Source of the DNA: Entomortierella parvispora
Taxonomy: Eukaryota; Mortierellomycota; Mortierellomycetes; Mortierellales; Mortierellaceae
DNA length: 64,000 nt
NCBI GenBank assembly: GCA_963573315.1
Contig: OY752147.1
Coordinates: 434,001-498,000 of the forward strand
Reading direction: 5' to 3'
Shown here: piece by piece, positions 20,352 through 32,524 of the stretch
Numbering within the stretch: position 1 is the stretch's first letter
How the letters are laid out: the number at the start of each line of letters is the position of its first letter
Notes under the pieces: generated by a model
Database searches by the model: none
The model's input: only the letters and a program-made list of their open reading frames with translations
What the model was told of the DNA's origin: nothing
Translations under genes and position numbers: made by a program

Positions 20352-21797
20352 CTAGAAAAGATTCTTGTCGAGATACTGATATCTCCTCAACCTAGGCCAA
20401 ATCATTGTCAACCTCCGAAGGATCTCAATGCCCTGCATCTGCTCAAAGTCAAACTCGCCATGCACAAAAGGTCCAGCTCTACATCTAGGCTGTCTCGGAG
20501 AGTCAATAAACATCGAACGCCGAGCGATGGTGTCCTCCGTCTCAAAAGGATCATCTGTGCCTCCAATCAGAAACTCCTCGAGTCGTCGAAATTGTTTCAT
20601 TCGGTTGAACAACGTGTTGGTTTGCTCTGCGGTCGACCACTTGATCGACGCGGCCTTCAGTGTTTTCAAGTTCTTGCAAGCCCAGGGCCGGCCATTGGTT
20701 TCTGTCGCAGCAGATTCTGCCATAGAAAGTCGCTTCTTGTTTGGAATCTCAACCGTCACGCCTCCAGAAAGAGTCAACGCGTCCACATCCAATTCCGGCC
20801 AAGCGAGCTCGACAAGATTGGGGCACATGGTGAGGACGTGTCCGCACATCCAACCTTTTGAACCAATTGCATCAAAGAAGTTCAGGACCTTGAGTGTCGG
20901 GAAGTGACGCTTTAGAGCCTTGTGAGCCTTTTCGTTGAATCGTACTCCTCGAAGCGTAAGATGCGTCAGCTCAGAGCAACTGTTCAGAAATTCCCCCAGT
21001 TCGCCATCGACCAACCGAAGGGTCCGGATCTCTAGGCGGACGAGCTTTGGGCACCTTTTGAGAAGAGTAAAGTCAGGATCCGTGTACTCCTTATGACTTG
21101 TAGGTTCCTCAATCCGAAGCTCTTCCAATGATGGACAACGCGCCACCAATTTCAAGAAAAAGCCCAAGCTGGGACCGTAGGTTCGTCGGAGATCCAAGAA
21201 CTTGATATTCGGGAAGAGTTCTGGCATGTCGGCTGGCCATCCATCATAGGCGTTACACTGCTGACCGTCGGCGATCGTGAGAGCCCTCAGTTTCTTGCAA
21301 TTCATCAGAATAAAGGCAATATCACTGGTATCAAACATCATCTCGTTCAAGTGCAGCTCCTTCAGTGCCAAGAAGCTTCCCATCAGCCTAGACAGCATTT
21401 CGTAATCTTGAAGACCTCGGAGTCGGAGTCGTTCGATGTTGGTGTTGTTCGTCAAAAAGTCTTGCAGCCAGGCGTAGTTGGACGGGTAATAACCTGGGCT
21501 ATTGACGTCGTGATCCAAATCCTGGAAATCCGATGCAACATATTCGTTCGAATCATATTCTTTCTCGTACAAGTTCAACTGACGAATATGGTGGCTATGA
21601 CCACGCAGAAGGGCCATCGAGGGGAAGTTGGCGCCCCATCTGACGCCACGTCTCATCCTTGCGGTCCAAAGGTCGACAGTGTCATAGAGCAATGGTGTGA
21701 AGATATCACACCAAGCCTTGCAGACAAGGCTGCATGCCACCCGGTCCTTCTGGCCGAGGAGCAGGCCGACGCGATGTCGTATCTCGGGGACGTCCAT
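20352..21797 (-). CDS. F-box/LRR protein (intact tandem paralogue)
   Basis: Single exon, 481 residues. I start at the ATG at 21797 (MDVPEIRHRVGLLLGQKD) because it aligns exactly with the start of the neighbouring copy; the frame extends 47 codons upstream from another ATG in less conserved sequence. Residues 1-45 form an F-box-like region (VACSLVCKAWCDIFTPLLYDTV). LRR-like units follow (IERLRLRGLQDYEML, LKELHLNEMMFD, LRALTIADGQQC, IKFLDLRRT, LEELRIEEPTS, LVRLEIRTLRL, LTHLTLRGVRF, LKVLNFFDAIG), and the end is PRLRRYQYLDKNLF. Probable substrate receptor of an SCF ubiquitin ligase; substrate unknown. It arose by tandem duplication with the copy at 18846-19838. Confidence 0.85.
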   Translation of the reverse strand: MDVPEIRHRVGLLLGQKDRVACSLVCKAWCDIFTPLLYDTVDLWTARMRRGVRWGANFPSMALLRGHSHHIRQLNLYEKEYDSNEYVASDFQDLDHDVNSPGYYPSNYAWLQDFLTNNTNIERLRLRGLQDYEMLSRLMGSFLALKELHLNEMMFDTSDIAFILMNCKKLRALTIADGQQCNAYDGWPADMPELFPNIKFLDLRRTYGPSLGFFLKLVARCPSLEELRIEEPTSHKEYTDPDFTLLKRCPKLVRLEIRTLRLVDGELGEFLNSCSELTHLTLRGVRFNEKAHKALKRHFPTLKVLNFFDAIGSKGWMCGHVLTMCPNLVELAWPELDVDALTLSGGVTVEIPNKKRLSMAESAATETNGRPWACKNLKTLKAASIKWSTAEQTNTLFNRMKQFRRLEEFLIGGTDDPFETEDTIARRSMFIDSPRQPRCRAGPFVHGEFDFEQMQGIEILRRLTMIWPRLRRYQYLDKNLF

Positions 21798-22199
21798 ACT
21801 TTGGGTAATGAATGTGTGAATGATGGAGTGCGAATGAAGGGATGGAATGAGTGCGCGTCCAACGACACGCTCTTTGAAAATTATGATTGTGGAGGGTTCT
21901 TTTACATTAGCAAGAACGGCCGCACGGTCTATGTACACAGAAGCTTCCGAGAATTCTAAAAACAGATGCCTGTACTGTACTCAGCAGCAACATGAGGATG
22001 CAGCGTGGTGGCAGAGGAATATCGATCCGGATACAGAGTTCACGTCAAGATAGTTTATCCATGTTTAGTAATACCAGTCATTATCGGGTACTGGTCTTGT
22101 TGAGTTGCAAACGCCGACAAGTGTGGATGCAGAAGGTCAGAAAGAGTCCAGGGCACCTGTGATACTGGCCTTCGCGAGAATGGGCATGGCCCTAATAAT

Positions 22200-22770
22200 C
22201 TGCCTCCTCAATCATCTACCAATTCGAATCGCCTCTATGCATCAAGAGGGTTAAAAAAGGATTCAGAACGTTTCGCCTATCACCATAACAAGAAGGCATG
22301 GGATGACAGCAGCACTTTTCGCAGAATTCCCCAAGAAGTTCGCTAGAAGAATGGAAACCCTAGGCAAGTGGAACATGATCCTCCTTCTCGATAACATTTC
22401 GGGCCACAAGGCTTTCAAGATGAAGGAGTTTCCTCACCTACGCAGCACACGGATCGAAACACCACCTCCAAACTGCAACCCATGGATGCTGGGATTGTCA
22501 GACATTTCAAGTTGTACCGTCATAAGTGGTTGAACAGATACATCTTACAACGATCAGACTGGCCCGAAGAATATCGGCCACAAAGGTAATGGACCTCGCA
22601 ACTTGACTCCCGAGAATTAGGCCACCCATGGAAAAGCCTGATACGCCCGCCTACATCAATCTTCGAGGTGCAATTGATTTGGCGGTTGATGCTTGGAAGG
22701 ATGTCACCCCATAGAATCTTGGCAATTTCTTTCGAAACTGAAACATACAACATCGGAAGGCACTCTTGAT
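22200..22770 (+). pseudogene. Relic of a pogo/Tigger-type DDE transposase
   Basis: One frame (22303-22500) reads MTAALFAEFPKKFARRM then WNMILLLDNISGHKAF. The LLLDN-x-x-x-H motif is the second catalytic Asp block of DDE_1 (pogo/Tigger) transposases. A frame shift near 22490 continues with MDAGIVRHFKLYRHKW, the family's D-A-G-I-I block with the usual downstream basic stretch. Further on, DLAVDAWKDVTP (near 22675-22712) matches the family's AVDAWKDVT region and is followed by a stop. Several frame shifts and stops make it non-functional. The first catalytic block and the terminal repeats were not found. Confidence 0.7.
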
Positions 22771-23212
22771 CAAGAAGCGGTGAACGTTATCGATGTCACC
22801 CACAACATTTTTACAAAGCTTTTCGAACACCAGATTAATGTTCAATCTCTGTTGAGCCAGAACCTCTAGAAGATGATTCGGATGTGTAGCCAATTGTCAA
22901 AACAAGAAAAATAACATCGGCCTTGCTTACTCTGAAGACATTGGCATCGGAGCAAGCAGCGATAAGAAGGACATCCAGGTTGATATTTGGATTCGAAGTG
23001 AAGCAATGAAGGCACAGACGGCGAGTTTGATATGAACCTTCACAAGGTGAAAAAACCTTTCTTTTGTAAATTAAAAACGCGTGCGGGTGGCAAACAGGGA
23101 ACCATACTTTCCTTCCTTTCTGCCTTCCTTTCGTTTCTTTACCACCCTCCTTCTCCACTTTTTCCTCCCCCACTTCTTCCTCCTCTTCCTCCTTCTCCCT
23201 TGCGCCTTTGTA
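22771..23212. other. Upstream region of VMS1
   Basis: 442 bases between the transposase relic and VMS1. The last 110 bases are a CT-rich tract (TTCCTTCCTTTC..., CTTCTTCCTCCTCTTCC...) that runs up to the start codon. No gene seen. Confidence 0.4.
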
Positions 23213-25828
23213 ATGTCCGTGCCTACAAAGGACGTGGTCGTGGACATGGCTGCCCATGCAACAAAGTCCGAGCCCCCTTCCTCCCTGGCCCTCTTCTTCC
23301 TGCCCCAGGACCTGATCTCCACCTTGGTCCCAGAGAGTCAGACTGAGGTTGCGCTCCTAGACTCCTCCTCTTCTTCTGCGTCTCTAATCCCCCATGCAGC
23401 CGTGAGACCGGACTCGACAAATTCACCAGGACGCGGCACTCCAACCTCTGTTGATTCCGCCATTCCTTCCTGCCGCATTTGTGGCATCGTCCAGTTCGAC
23501 AGCGTGGAAAAGCAGCGTGAGCATGTAAAGCTCGACTGGCATCGATACAATCTCAAACAGCAACTCTTGGACAGGCGAGCCGGCCCCATCTCGGAACAGC
23601 AGTTTGAAAACATTCTTCAAGATCTGTCGAGCATCTCGGGCTCTGATCAGGACGATGACGATGATGACGAAAATGACGATTCTGACACTGGATCAAAGTC
23701 GCGAACGCCAACAAAGAAGGTTGCTGCGGTAAAGCAGCAGGGCTCTGGAGGCGGGGATGACCAAGAGGCGCAGATTCGCTCATTGATGAAAAAGTTGGAG
23801 TTGACCGTGCGTGAGAATCAGCAGGCGAGGAATCAGGATCCTCTGCTCATTCATCAGCAGCAGATTCTGGAGGAGCAACTGCAGGAGGCGAGAACGTCTC
23901 CCATGCTCTGGTTTACCAGCACAAAGTACCCCGAAACAGTTCGCCTAGGTGTTTACAAGAACGCGCTGCCCAACAAAGGCCAGACAGAGGATATTCTTCA
24001 ATACTTGCAGTCATTGCAAATTGCAGCCGCGTCCATCAAGAAGAGCAAGAATAGGCGCGCTAAACGGGAGGCAGCCCTTGCTGCAGCTGCACAGGCCTCC
24101 ACCTCTGACGAAGGCACACTCGCCGCCGCAGAGACCTCTAAGGTGGAAATGGAAGCACAGGATGACAACGAGGACGAGGACGAGGAAGGACTGGATACAG
24201 AGCAGGATTGGATCCAATATCAGATGCAGGCCAAGCAAAAACCAGACGCTGGCATTTCTCCTGCTGCCAAGAAGGCCCGCTACTGGACTTTGATCATGAT
24301 CGGTGGCGGTCACTTTGCGGGTGTGGTGATGGACCTTGCGGGTCAAGTTTCCTCACACGGCCGCGATATGAAGGTTGTTGTCCACAAGACCTTTCATCGA
24401 TATACAGGTAATAATTGCCTTGGCATTTCACCTTATTTGTTGGAGGCAAAAGTTGGCGACTAACAACGATCTATTGTTTGCAATGCAGTCCGTAAGAAGC
24501 AAGGAGGCTCACAGGCTGCACATGGAGTCGCCAATTCTGCAGGAGCTCGTATTCGAATGTACAACGAGGAAGCGCTTAAAAGCGAAGTTCGTGAACTTTT
24601 GGACAGCTGGAGCCAATGGATCCAGCAGAGCGAGTGCGTCTTCGTGCACTCTCCAGGAAACAACCGCCGCGTGCTCTTTTACGACAACTCTGTCCTCTCT
24701 GCTGCAGAACGCCAGGGTCGCTTGAGATCTATCCCATTTATGACACGCAGACCAACGCTCTCAGAATTGAAGCGGGCTTACCAAGAGTTGTCCAGTATCA
24801 AAATTTCTGTTTTGACGCGTCATGCATTGGATCAAATGGAGCAGGCAGAGCAACAGGCTTTGGAAAAGGCTATTGAAGCGTCTCAAGCCAAATTAATCAA
24901 AGGTCAGGATGCCGCAGAGAAGAAGTCAGGAAAGAAGGAGAATGCAGTCCCAAGTGCGCCTGTGGAAATTCTCAAGCTTGTCGAGCTAGTGAAGAAAGGA
25001 CGAACGGAAGCTCTCTCCGCACATCTGACAAAACACGCGATGGATCCTAGCCAGCTCCTGCCAATCACCTCCAGCTCGGACTATGATGCCAGACGAACCC
25101 CAACTATTCTTCATCTTGCTGCCCATCACGGCCAACCCCAAGTCGTAAAGCTACTTCTCGAAAAGTTCCATGCCGATCCAACCACAACAACAGTATCAGC
25201 AGTCCAGCAATCTGAATCCCAAGAATCATCTACATCATCCTTTGGGGCAAGTTCAATGACAGCCTATGATGTGGCCAAGGATAAAGAGACAAGGAATGCA
25301 TTCAGGCGAGCTATGGCATTCATGCCCGACACTTGGGACTGGATCGGTCTTGCGCATGTGCCTTCGGCTCTGACACCGGAGATGGAAGCAGAGCAAGAAC
25401 GCAAAGCCAGGGAAAAGACTAAAAAACTATTGGATGCCGAACGTGAACGTAAAAAGACAAGAGAGGTCATTCGTCCTACCACCCCTGCCCAGAACCAAAA
25501 ACCGGGATCCTCATCATCATCGCCTACCGCGTCATCTTCAGGTACATCTGTTCCTCAGAGTATCGTTGGTAAGAACCTGTTGTCTGCATCAGCCTCAAAC
25601 TCTCATCTGACGCCAGAACTTCGGATGCGTCTGGAACGCGAACGACGTGCTGCTGCGGCTGAAGCTCGTATGACAGCGATGCGTCAGGCTGAGACTGTTC
25701 GACGCGCGGTACAGGAGGGCAAAAATGTCTGCGTTGCTTGTGGAAAAAATCTCGAAGGGCTGACTCCCTTTGACAAGTTTGGCAGAAAGTTTTGCACAAC
25801 AGACTGTGTTGCCACAGGTCCAGCATGA
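23213..25828 (+). CDS. VMS1: Vms1/ANKZF1 peptidyl-tRNA hydrolase of ribosome quality control
   Basis: Exons 23213-24407 and 24489-25828 encode 844 residues; the 81-base intron is phase 1. Domains in order: a C2H2-like zinc finger (Cys87, Cys90, His104, His110; SCRICGIVQFD), an acidic linker, then the VLRF1 domain (about 245-500) with MIGGGHFAGVV, RKKQGGSQAAHG containing the catalytic Gln407, and FVHSPGNNRRVLF. An ankyrin repeat follows (about 595-630, PTILHLAAHHGQPQVVKLLL), then a basic VCP/Cdc48-interacting helix (ERERRAAAAEARM, about 775-795) and a C-terminal Cys cluster (CVACGKN, FCTTDC). In known orthologues this protein releases stalled nascent chains from 60S subunits by cleaving the tRNA CCA end, protecting mitochondria. 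All key parts are present, so it is probably functional. Confidence 0.95.
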
Positions 25829-27130
25829 AGACCTGAATAAAATCATCACCCTCTTTTGTAAAGTTCCCAAATGATTTGCAGGTAACGTGCCCAGGGCGCC
25901 CTGTTCTGAATGCTGTCCACTGCGTAATATAATGAGGGGTGGTGGCAAGGTACAGTATGTCGGATTGTTCTCCCTCCTTTGTCCTTCCTTCCTTACCCCC
26001 CCACTTTCCCACCAAGGAGGAGGCAGTGGCGCGGCACACCCCCGCGCGGGAATCAGAAAAAAGACAAGGGATAAATTGCTCAGAGTTGATGTTCTTTCAT
26101 TTTTAGAGTCAGTGCTCCGTTGTGCAAGGGGACGGAGGGAGGACGAGAGAAGGCAAAGAGACACACTGACAGACAGACAGACCGACAGACAGAGAAAAGA
26201 GGAGTGTCTCCATTGAGGGACTCTCCCTCTCCAGAGTAGCTTGACTGACACAGCTCTCGCCTGCAACATCGGGGTCAGCCCTCGAATTGACCACAAGATG
26301 GCGCAAAGGGGATACTGACTCCGAAGGATACCAAGAAGTGATGTGGGCATCATCAGAGAAGAAAAAAAGAGAAAACAGAAACACATCCTCCCCTCTCATT
26401 CTCACTCCCACCCCCTCACTCCCCTCCCTTTCTTTTTATTTTTTATTTTCTGTTCTTTTGCCCTCACGACATGCTTAGAATGTCCGTTGAACTGTTGTAT
26501 GGATCGTTGGTTCGCTATTCGCTGGTAGCTAAACAACCAAACATGGGCAACCACAGCCAGACCAGATTCCGAGTGGTGGTTTGGTGTCATCGTCATCTGG
26601 ATCGCGCTCTTGCAGCTGGGGTGTGCCACAAAGAGCAACATTCCGCTCCTCCTCCCAGTCCCCACCCTTGTTGTTTATGGCCCACAGCTTCTTGCTGCAA
26701 TCGCTCCTGTTCCTGTTTCTTCTTTTCCCATGTTTTTTTCCTTTCCTGTTCTTTCTCCCCTCGACGACGACAATCTCTCCTACCCACTATTTTTTAACAC
26801 TGTCATCAACCTATCATCCGCTGTACACTAGACTCTACACCATCACCACCACTACCACCACCACCTCTCCACTTCCGCTTCCGAATCCTTCCTCCAACTT
26901 TCCCTATTTGTTCAGGTTCGTGATACTCCTTCAACGCAGCACATGTATCCGTACACACGCACACAAGGACAATCATACACACTCTCGCTCGCGCTTCCTG
27001 ACAACCTCCTCCAATCTTCACTTGTCAACATGCATGACCAAAAAAACCGACGTCCTTTTACTGACAATCACCACCTGCAGGTTCACGCAGCTCTTTTCAC
27101 ATTTACATCAACAGTTTTTTGCTACTCGCC
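25829..27130. other. Intergenic region with simple repeats, long CT-rich leader
   Basis: About 1.3 kb holding the VMS1 3' end and the promoter and leader of the Axl2-like gene. A (GACA)n-like repeat lies at 26164-26196, and CT- and CCACCA-rich tracts fill 26650-26880. Open frames here have skewed composition and I do not count them as genes. Confidence 0.45.
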
Positions 27131-30100
27131 ATGATCATTCGGTTGTATTCAACTCCTGTCTACTTCACGGCCTTGTTCTGGATCCTATCAGCCACTTCTT
27201 CTACCTCTGCCCGTCCGTCTGAGGTCATCGGCTCAACACCCTCCCACAATGACAAACAGCAAGAGATGACACTGGTTAATTCACCCGTACTCAAGGCACG
27301 CGATTTGGAACAAGGACCGCCTGGAGATTTAGGAACAGTGCTCACAATGAAAGAGCGCTTTGCAGACGTGTCTGTTTGGGAAGGACAATCACGTCCAATG
27401 AGAGTTCAATTAGATCCACAAATCCTTTCGACCACTGGCGATGTTGTTGCCTCTGCTAGTCCGATCACATATTCTGTAAAACTAGAGTCATCGTCAACTC
27501 CAGCCACCGCTGCTCCTTCCCCCTCAACATTGGCATCACCACCGACCACCTTGCCCTCCTGGCTCAAGTTTGATCCAGACTCCCTTGAGTTCACGGGAGT
27601 ACCCCCAATCGGGACATACACGAGAACAACATATCTGACAGTTTCGGTGTCGGCATCCTCTGTGCCTGGATCCATTCAAGCGACAGATCAGCTCACAATC
27701 CAAGTCAATGTTCACACCTTGGCACTTTCAACCTCACCTTCTCGATCTTGCTCCTCTTCCGCGTTTTTCTTTGCGGGATCGCAGGACAGCGAAAACAACA
27801 CCACCAACAATCAGAGACAAAATTATCTGCCAGACATTGTGGTCGATCCCAAGGACAGGGGCTTTCGATTGGAAATCACGCCAGATCTCTTCCGTGTAGA
27901 CGGCTGCACGGCCCCTTCCATATCTCCCTCTGCGCGTGCGGGATCCAACATCTTTACTGCTAGAACACCCAATGGTAGCACAGGGGCAATTGTCAACAAT
28001 GGAGACAGCAGTAACATGACGACGGGAATACTTCCAGCATTGACCCAACTGACGGTGTCCCTGACTGTAGAGACCGCCCAACAGCTGGTTATAGCCAGCA
28101 ATGCTGGTCTCCCCAGCTGGATTTCGTTCGACCCTATGACCATGGTTCTCTCTGGGAATGTCCCCACGCAGGTCAATCTTCCAAAGCTGGTCTTGGAGAT
28201 TCATGTGGCGGATAATTTCAATTCTTCAAAAATCTTCAAACTTCAGATCTTTACCAACAATACTTTGACTCCACCTTTTGCATTTGATCAACCACCAGTA
28301 GCAGATCTGTGGATAAAGACAGGGAAGACCTTTGAGATGGACATGGATCTGGAGAGCCTTCTGAAAAGTCCACGGGCAAATGCACCGATTCAGTCGCAAT
28401 TCTGGTTCGAGGTGGTCGATGTCTCGGACCGAGGACAGAACCTGAGCTTGACCCTGGATCAGACCAACTCGCCTTCATCGAAAACACCAGTAACCATGAT
28501 CACTGTGAACCACTCGACAATTGCCAACGCGATTCAAGTCGGCAATAACAGGTCACTGTCCTGTGGAATCGGTCAACTTTGGAACCAAAAGGATACGGCT
28601 ACAAGTTCAATGGAAGGCAGTGGCGCCATCTTTCCCACCTGGTTCGATCACTCGATCTCTGACGCGTCCAATGACAATGGACTCAAAGTTCGACTCTCAG
28701 GGCTGGTCCCCTGTGGGGCGGTACTTCGAGTGCGCTGGATCCTTGTCAACAGCCTGGGGCAATGGACCTCGACCGAGTTTTTGATCCTCGCTTCAGCTTC
28801 GGGTCCACCTCCAACGACACCAAAGCCCAACCAAAAGGACAATATGAATGGTGATGAAGACATGAAATTGGGACCTGTGGGGATCAAGATTGCCATTGGG
28901 TTCGCATTAGGGATCCCGGTCGTTCTGTTGTTGTGGTTTATCGGGCGAAAGTATTGTGGACCGCCACCAAGTCAAAAACCCCAACAGATAGAAAGGAAAT
29001 ATCCGATACTGGAGGAATCTCCGTTCCAGCCAAGAGACTGGTCTCGAATCGGGGTGGATGGATTGGCTTTTGGACACGGAGGCCATCATCGCCAGCATAC
29101 TTCTGAAGTAGTCATCCATCCCGATTCAGAGTATCGATCCAGCTATGAAGATGATCCGTCGGTTGGGCACCGAGACAGTTATAGTGAAAAATATGTGGCC
29201 GAGAACTCGAGGACACATTCATCCAGTGGCGAAGAGGGAGAAAGAGGGTCGACTTCATCACACAGTCAGCGATTGTCGATCTTGGGGTGGATCTTCAACA
29301 AGGAAGAAAAGGCTGCCTTGGCTGCAATGGTAAGAAAGAGAAAAGAAAATCAGATCGTTTTTAAACAGAACATAGGAGCTAATGGGAGGAACTTCTTTTT
29401 CTTGAAATAGCACGCACACACTCTCCGTGCAGACCCGTACCTTCGACCATATTCTGAACCGAGCGTGTTCAACTTGAGGCGCCTTTCAATGGGTCATCCG
29501 TTCGAATCCAACCGGTTTGGATTTATCAATAGCAACAGGCACAGCCTATGCGATGCTGGAACAGGCACGGGCGCTAGTACCACAGGGGCTGGAATTGGAT
29601 CTCCAAGCGGCCAGAGTCATACCACTACCACTGCCAACGATAACTATGATCATGACCAAGAGCATGTCGTCCATCACACCAGTCAACAAGGACCCTCGAC
29701 CACCATCAACATGCCGTCAGAGCTTGGAAAAATGGCCGACTCAACAACGGCGACTACAACACCAGCAGCATCAGGGCCACCCCAACGCCCAGCCAAGAAT
29801 CCTTCCAGATCACTGATCCGAGATCCAGAGAGACGAGGAGGGCCAAGGCAAAAGAAACAGTTGAGAGCCACGGCGAGCGCGATTGATCTGGCGGATATGC
29901 ACCTTGCGTCATTAGAGGCATTGCCCTCCATTCACAGTGTGCGACCGTGTCACTCGTTTGCTTCTTCTGGAACGGGATACATGGCCAGTATGAGCGCCGG
30001 AAACACATCCATTGAGGATTACATGGAGGAGAGTGAGCAGCCGTCCGACGATGAAGATACTCGACATCATCGAGAAGAAAGGACTGAAGGAAAACACAGG

Positions 30101-32524
30101 CACTCGCAGCATCAGGAGGAGGATGAAGAAGAGGCAAAGAATCGTCGTCGACTTTCAAGATCAAGATTACAGGCTCCCGATATTCAGGATCCCGATCACT
30201 CAGTCAGAATATCCTGGACCCCTAACCAGTTCCCACTGGAAACTGCAGTAACCATCACGGACGAAGACACCAACAACGCGACGAATAATGAGGATGACGA
30301 TACTTATATGAGGGCAGAGTGGATTCCTCGTTCCGACTCGGGAGCAGTACTCCTTGCCTCCAACCGCAGCCCTGCTAGCAGCAACAATGTGGATAGCATG
30401 CGCCATCTACACACTGCCTCCAACTCGTCTTCCTCGTCTTGTGGAACACCCTCCCCTCGGACCCAGTCGCCATTCCCATGGGGTAAATTGCGATCTGCCG
30501 TAACCCCAGGCAGTTCGCGACCCGCGAGTGGATTAAAGAAAAACGTGGACCTCGAAGGCTCTGCAAGCTCGTCTATTTCTGTGCACACGGTCCCACAGGA
30601 GAAGGCTCAGACTCAGGGTCGACAACAGCTCTCAGTCCAGACAAGCAGCTTGGTCCACCGACGATCGATTGTTGAAATGATCCAGTCCAAAGAGGCACAG
30701 GTCTCGCCCCTCTCGGCTCTTTCGGCAAGTTTACCCTTCCAAGAGACTTTGCCGGTGCAAGACGGTGAAAAAGAAGGGGATACAAAGTGGATGTCGGTCC
30801 AGTGTAACTACCCAGTGCGAAGCGTGTCTGCTGGCAGCACCCGTCGTGCGATTGGGAAGGACAATGGCAACGTTGAAAAGATGAACGAGCAGGCCTGTAG
30901 TCCGGAAGATGACGACCCAAGCGATATCAAAGATAACGATCCCCGTCATTTTTCGCTGCAATCCGAGCTTGGTATCATCGAGCACCAACCGTGTCAGGAT
31001 CCTGCCTCCGTCTCAGCATCTGCAACGTCCCATCAACCTCGACCCCTGTCTGCCCCGATGCTCTCTTACCAAAACATCTCGTTCCAGCCTGCTTTATCTT
31101 CCCCTCCTACTACCCCTTCGCCATTGACTCAAAATCGAGTCCTTGCTCTCTCAGGTCTTGGTCGTCACTCCTGCGAGCGAATTCGCCCCATCTCCTACCC
31201 AGTCCACATCACAGCCCCTCCAACCGCAGCAGCAGCCCCCCGTAGCTTTGTCAAGGCCACTATTGGCACTGCTTTCCATCACACAGCCCTATTCCGCAAT
31301 GGCTCGCCATCGTCTCCTTACACCTCCCCACGGACCAGCATGCACGTTCGCGGCGGTAGTAATGGTAGTCAGTTGAACTGTCAGTCTTCAACAGCGGCAA
31401 CGTCGACGCTCGGCGAATACAGAGCCTACCTGGTTGCAGACCCTAATGATATTGCTGCACAAGAGGGCCTACCGGCGGCTTCCCGTCATCGATCCTCGTC
31501 CAGTTTATCATCGATTGACTTTGGGGATCACCAAGAACATCCCGATCGACCGAAACGTAAACTACCAGATTGGATTCAGTTCAACAACAAGATGCGATCT
31601 CTCTGGGGTCGTCCAGCTCCAGGATCGGCAGGCGAATGGCATGTGAGCTTGGTTCAATCACGTATGGTCGATGTTCCGACTGTTCCTGCAACCATCCTAC
31701 CGCAACCTCCAGCCACAGCAGCATCCACGGATCTCAGACGCAAAGCGTCGTTTTCGGCCCCGACTGGTGATGCCCCACCAGCAACAGTAACAGCAACAGC
31801 AACAGCGTCAACAGCTCCTACAAACTCATTTTTCAACCAGAGCCAGTCCTCATTGACAGTGAAGGAACAGGAAGAGCGAGAGGTTCAAGTCGAGCTAGTA
31901 ATGCTTCTTGTCCGTGAACCTGGTGATATACCCCCCAAAACACCACCACTAGGGGCTACACGATGGGGATCGCCGCTGCAGTTTGGAAGCCCGAGTGTCA
32001 ACCGCCACTCATTCGACGTACCGTCCACCAGACCCTCTCTAGACCTTAATTCGTGTGTTACTTCCACAATTACTCCTGCTGCGCCTTGTACGCCTTCTCC
32101 TCTTGCTCGTGTCATGACCAACACTGACACTACTGGTTTGAGTTCTGTCAATGGTCCCACGACACCTACCCCAACCGCTGCCATCTCTCAATTGAGCGCC
32201 GACTTCCCGTTCAAGAGGCAAGAGGGAGTAGAGACCCTGGTCCCACGCGAGTCCGATGTGAAATCTCAGAATGAAAATCAACAGCTGTTTGTTGCGAGCC
32301 CTAGCCCACAGCCTACTCTTGCGCCTAGCCCGATTTCACCCAAGCCTGCATCGGTGATCCCTGCGCCGACGAGGACAGTAGGCCAGCGCGTACTGGCCGA
32401 GAGACGACGGATCGAGGCGGCGATGCAACAACAGAAGCAGCAGCAGGAGCAGCAAAGCCGACTGCATAGCACTAGTGGAAATAATAGCAGCAGCAGCAGC
32501 AGCAGCAGTGGCGGTGGCAAATAG
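27131..32524 (+). CDS. Axl2-like single-pass membrane protein with cadherin-like (CADG) ectodomain
   Basis: Exons 27131-29329 and 29411-32524 encode 1770 residues; the 81-base intron (ATG|GTAAGA...AATAG) is phase 0. A signal peptide (1-26) precedes dystroglycan-type cadherin-like modules: LPSWLKFDPDSLEFTGVPP at about 140-160, and LPSWISFDPMTMVLSGNVP at about 325-345. Such W-x-x-F/D...F/L-x-G-x-P repeats define CADG domains of yeast Axl2. A transmembrane helix follows (about 580-600, IAIGFALGIPVVLLLWFIG), then a Ser/Pro/His-rich cytoplasmic tail of roughly 1,170 residues ending in Gln and Ser runs. Axl2 marks axial bud sites and polarity in yeast; the role here is inferred. The two exons look like separate open frames, but the junction EEKAALAAM-HAHTLRADPYLRPYSEP reads through well. 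Confidence 0.8.

Larger units (their letters stand above)
18673..22112. repeat. Tandem segmental duplication, two F-box units
   Basis: Unit A (about 18673-20113) and unit B (about 20350-22112) are in the same orientation. Similarity covers the genes and continues 5' of them: the block CACATTAGCAAGAACGGC with its flanks occurs at 19952 and 21905, and a later block around GAGTTCACGT and GTACTGG occurs near 20051-20103 and 22038-22093. Unit A has lost about 330 bases from its coding tail. Boundaries are estimates by eye. Confidence 0.75.

Noticed and set aside
25595-26386. 263-codon open frame on the minus strand
   Set aside because: It overlaps the VMS1 3' end in antisense and the simple repeat behind it; composition is repetitive and there is no domain.
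29465-32524. Separate gene starting at 29465
   Set aside because: The frame begins without ATG context and continues upstream to a clean acceptor; it is exon 2 (cytoplasmic tail) of the Axl2-like gene.
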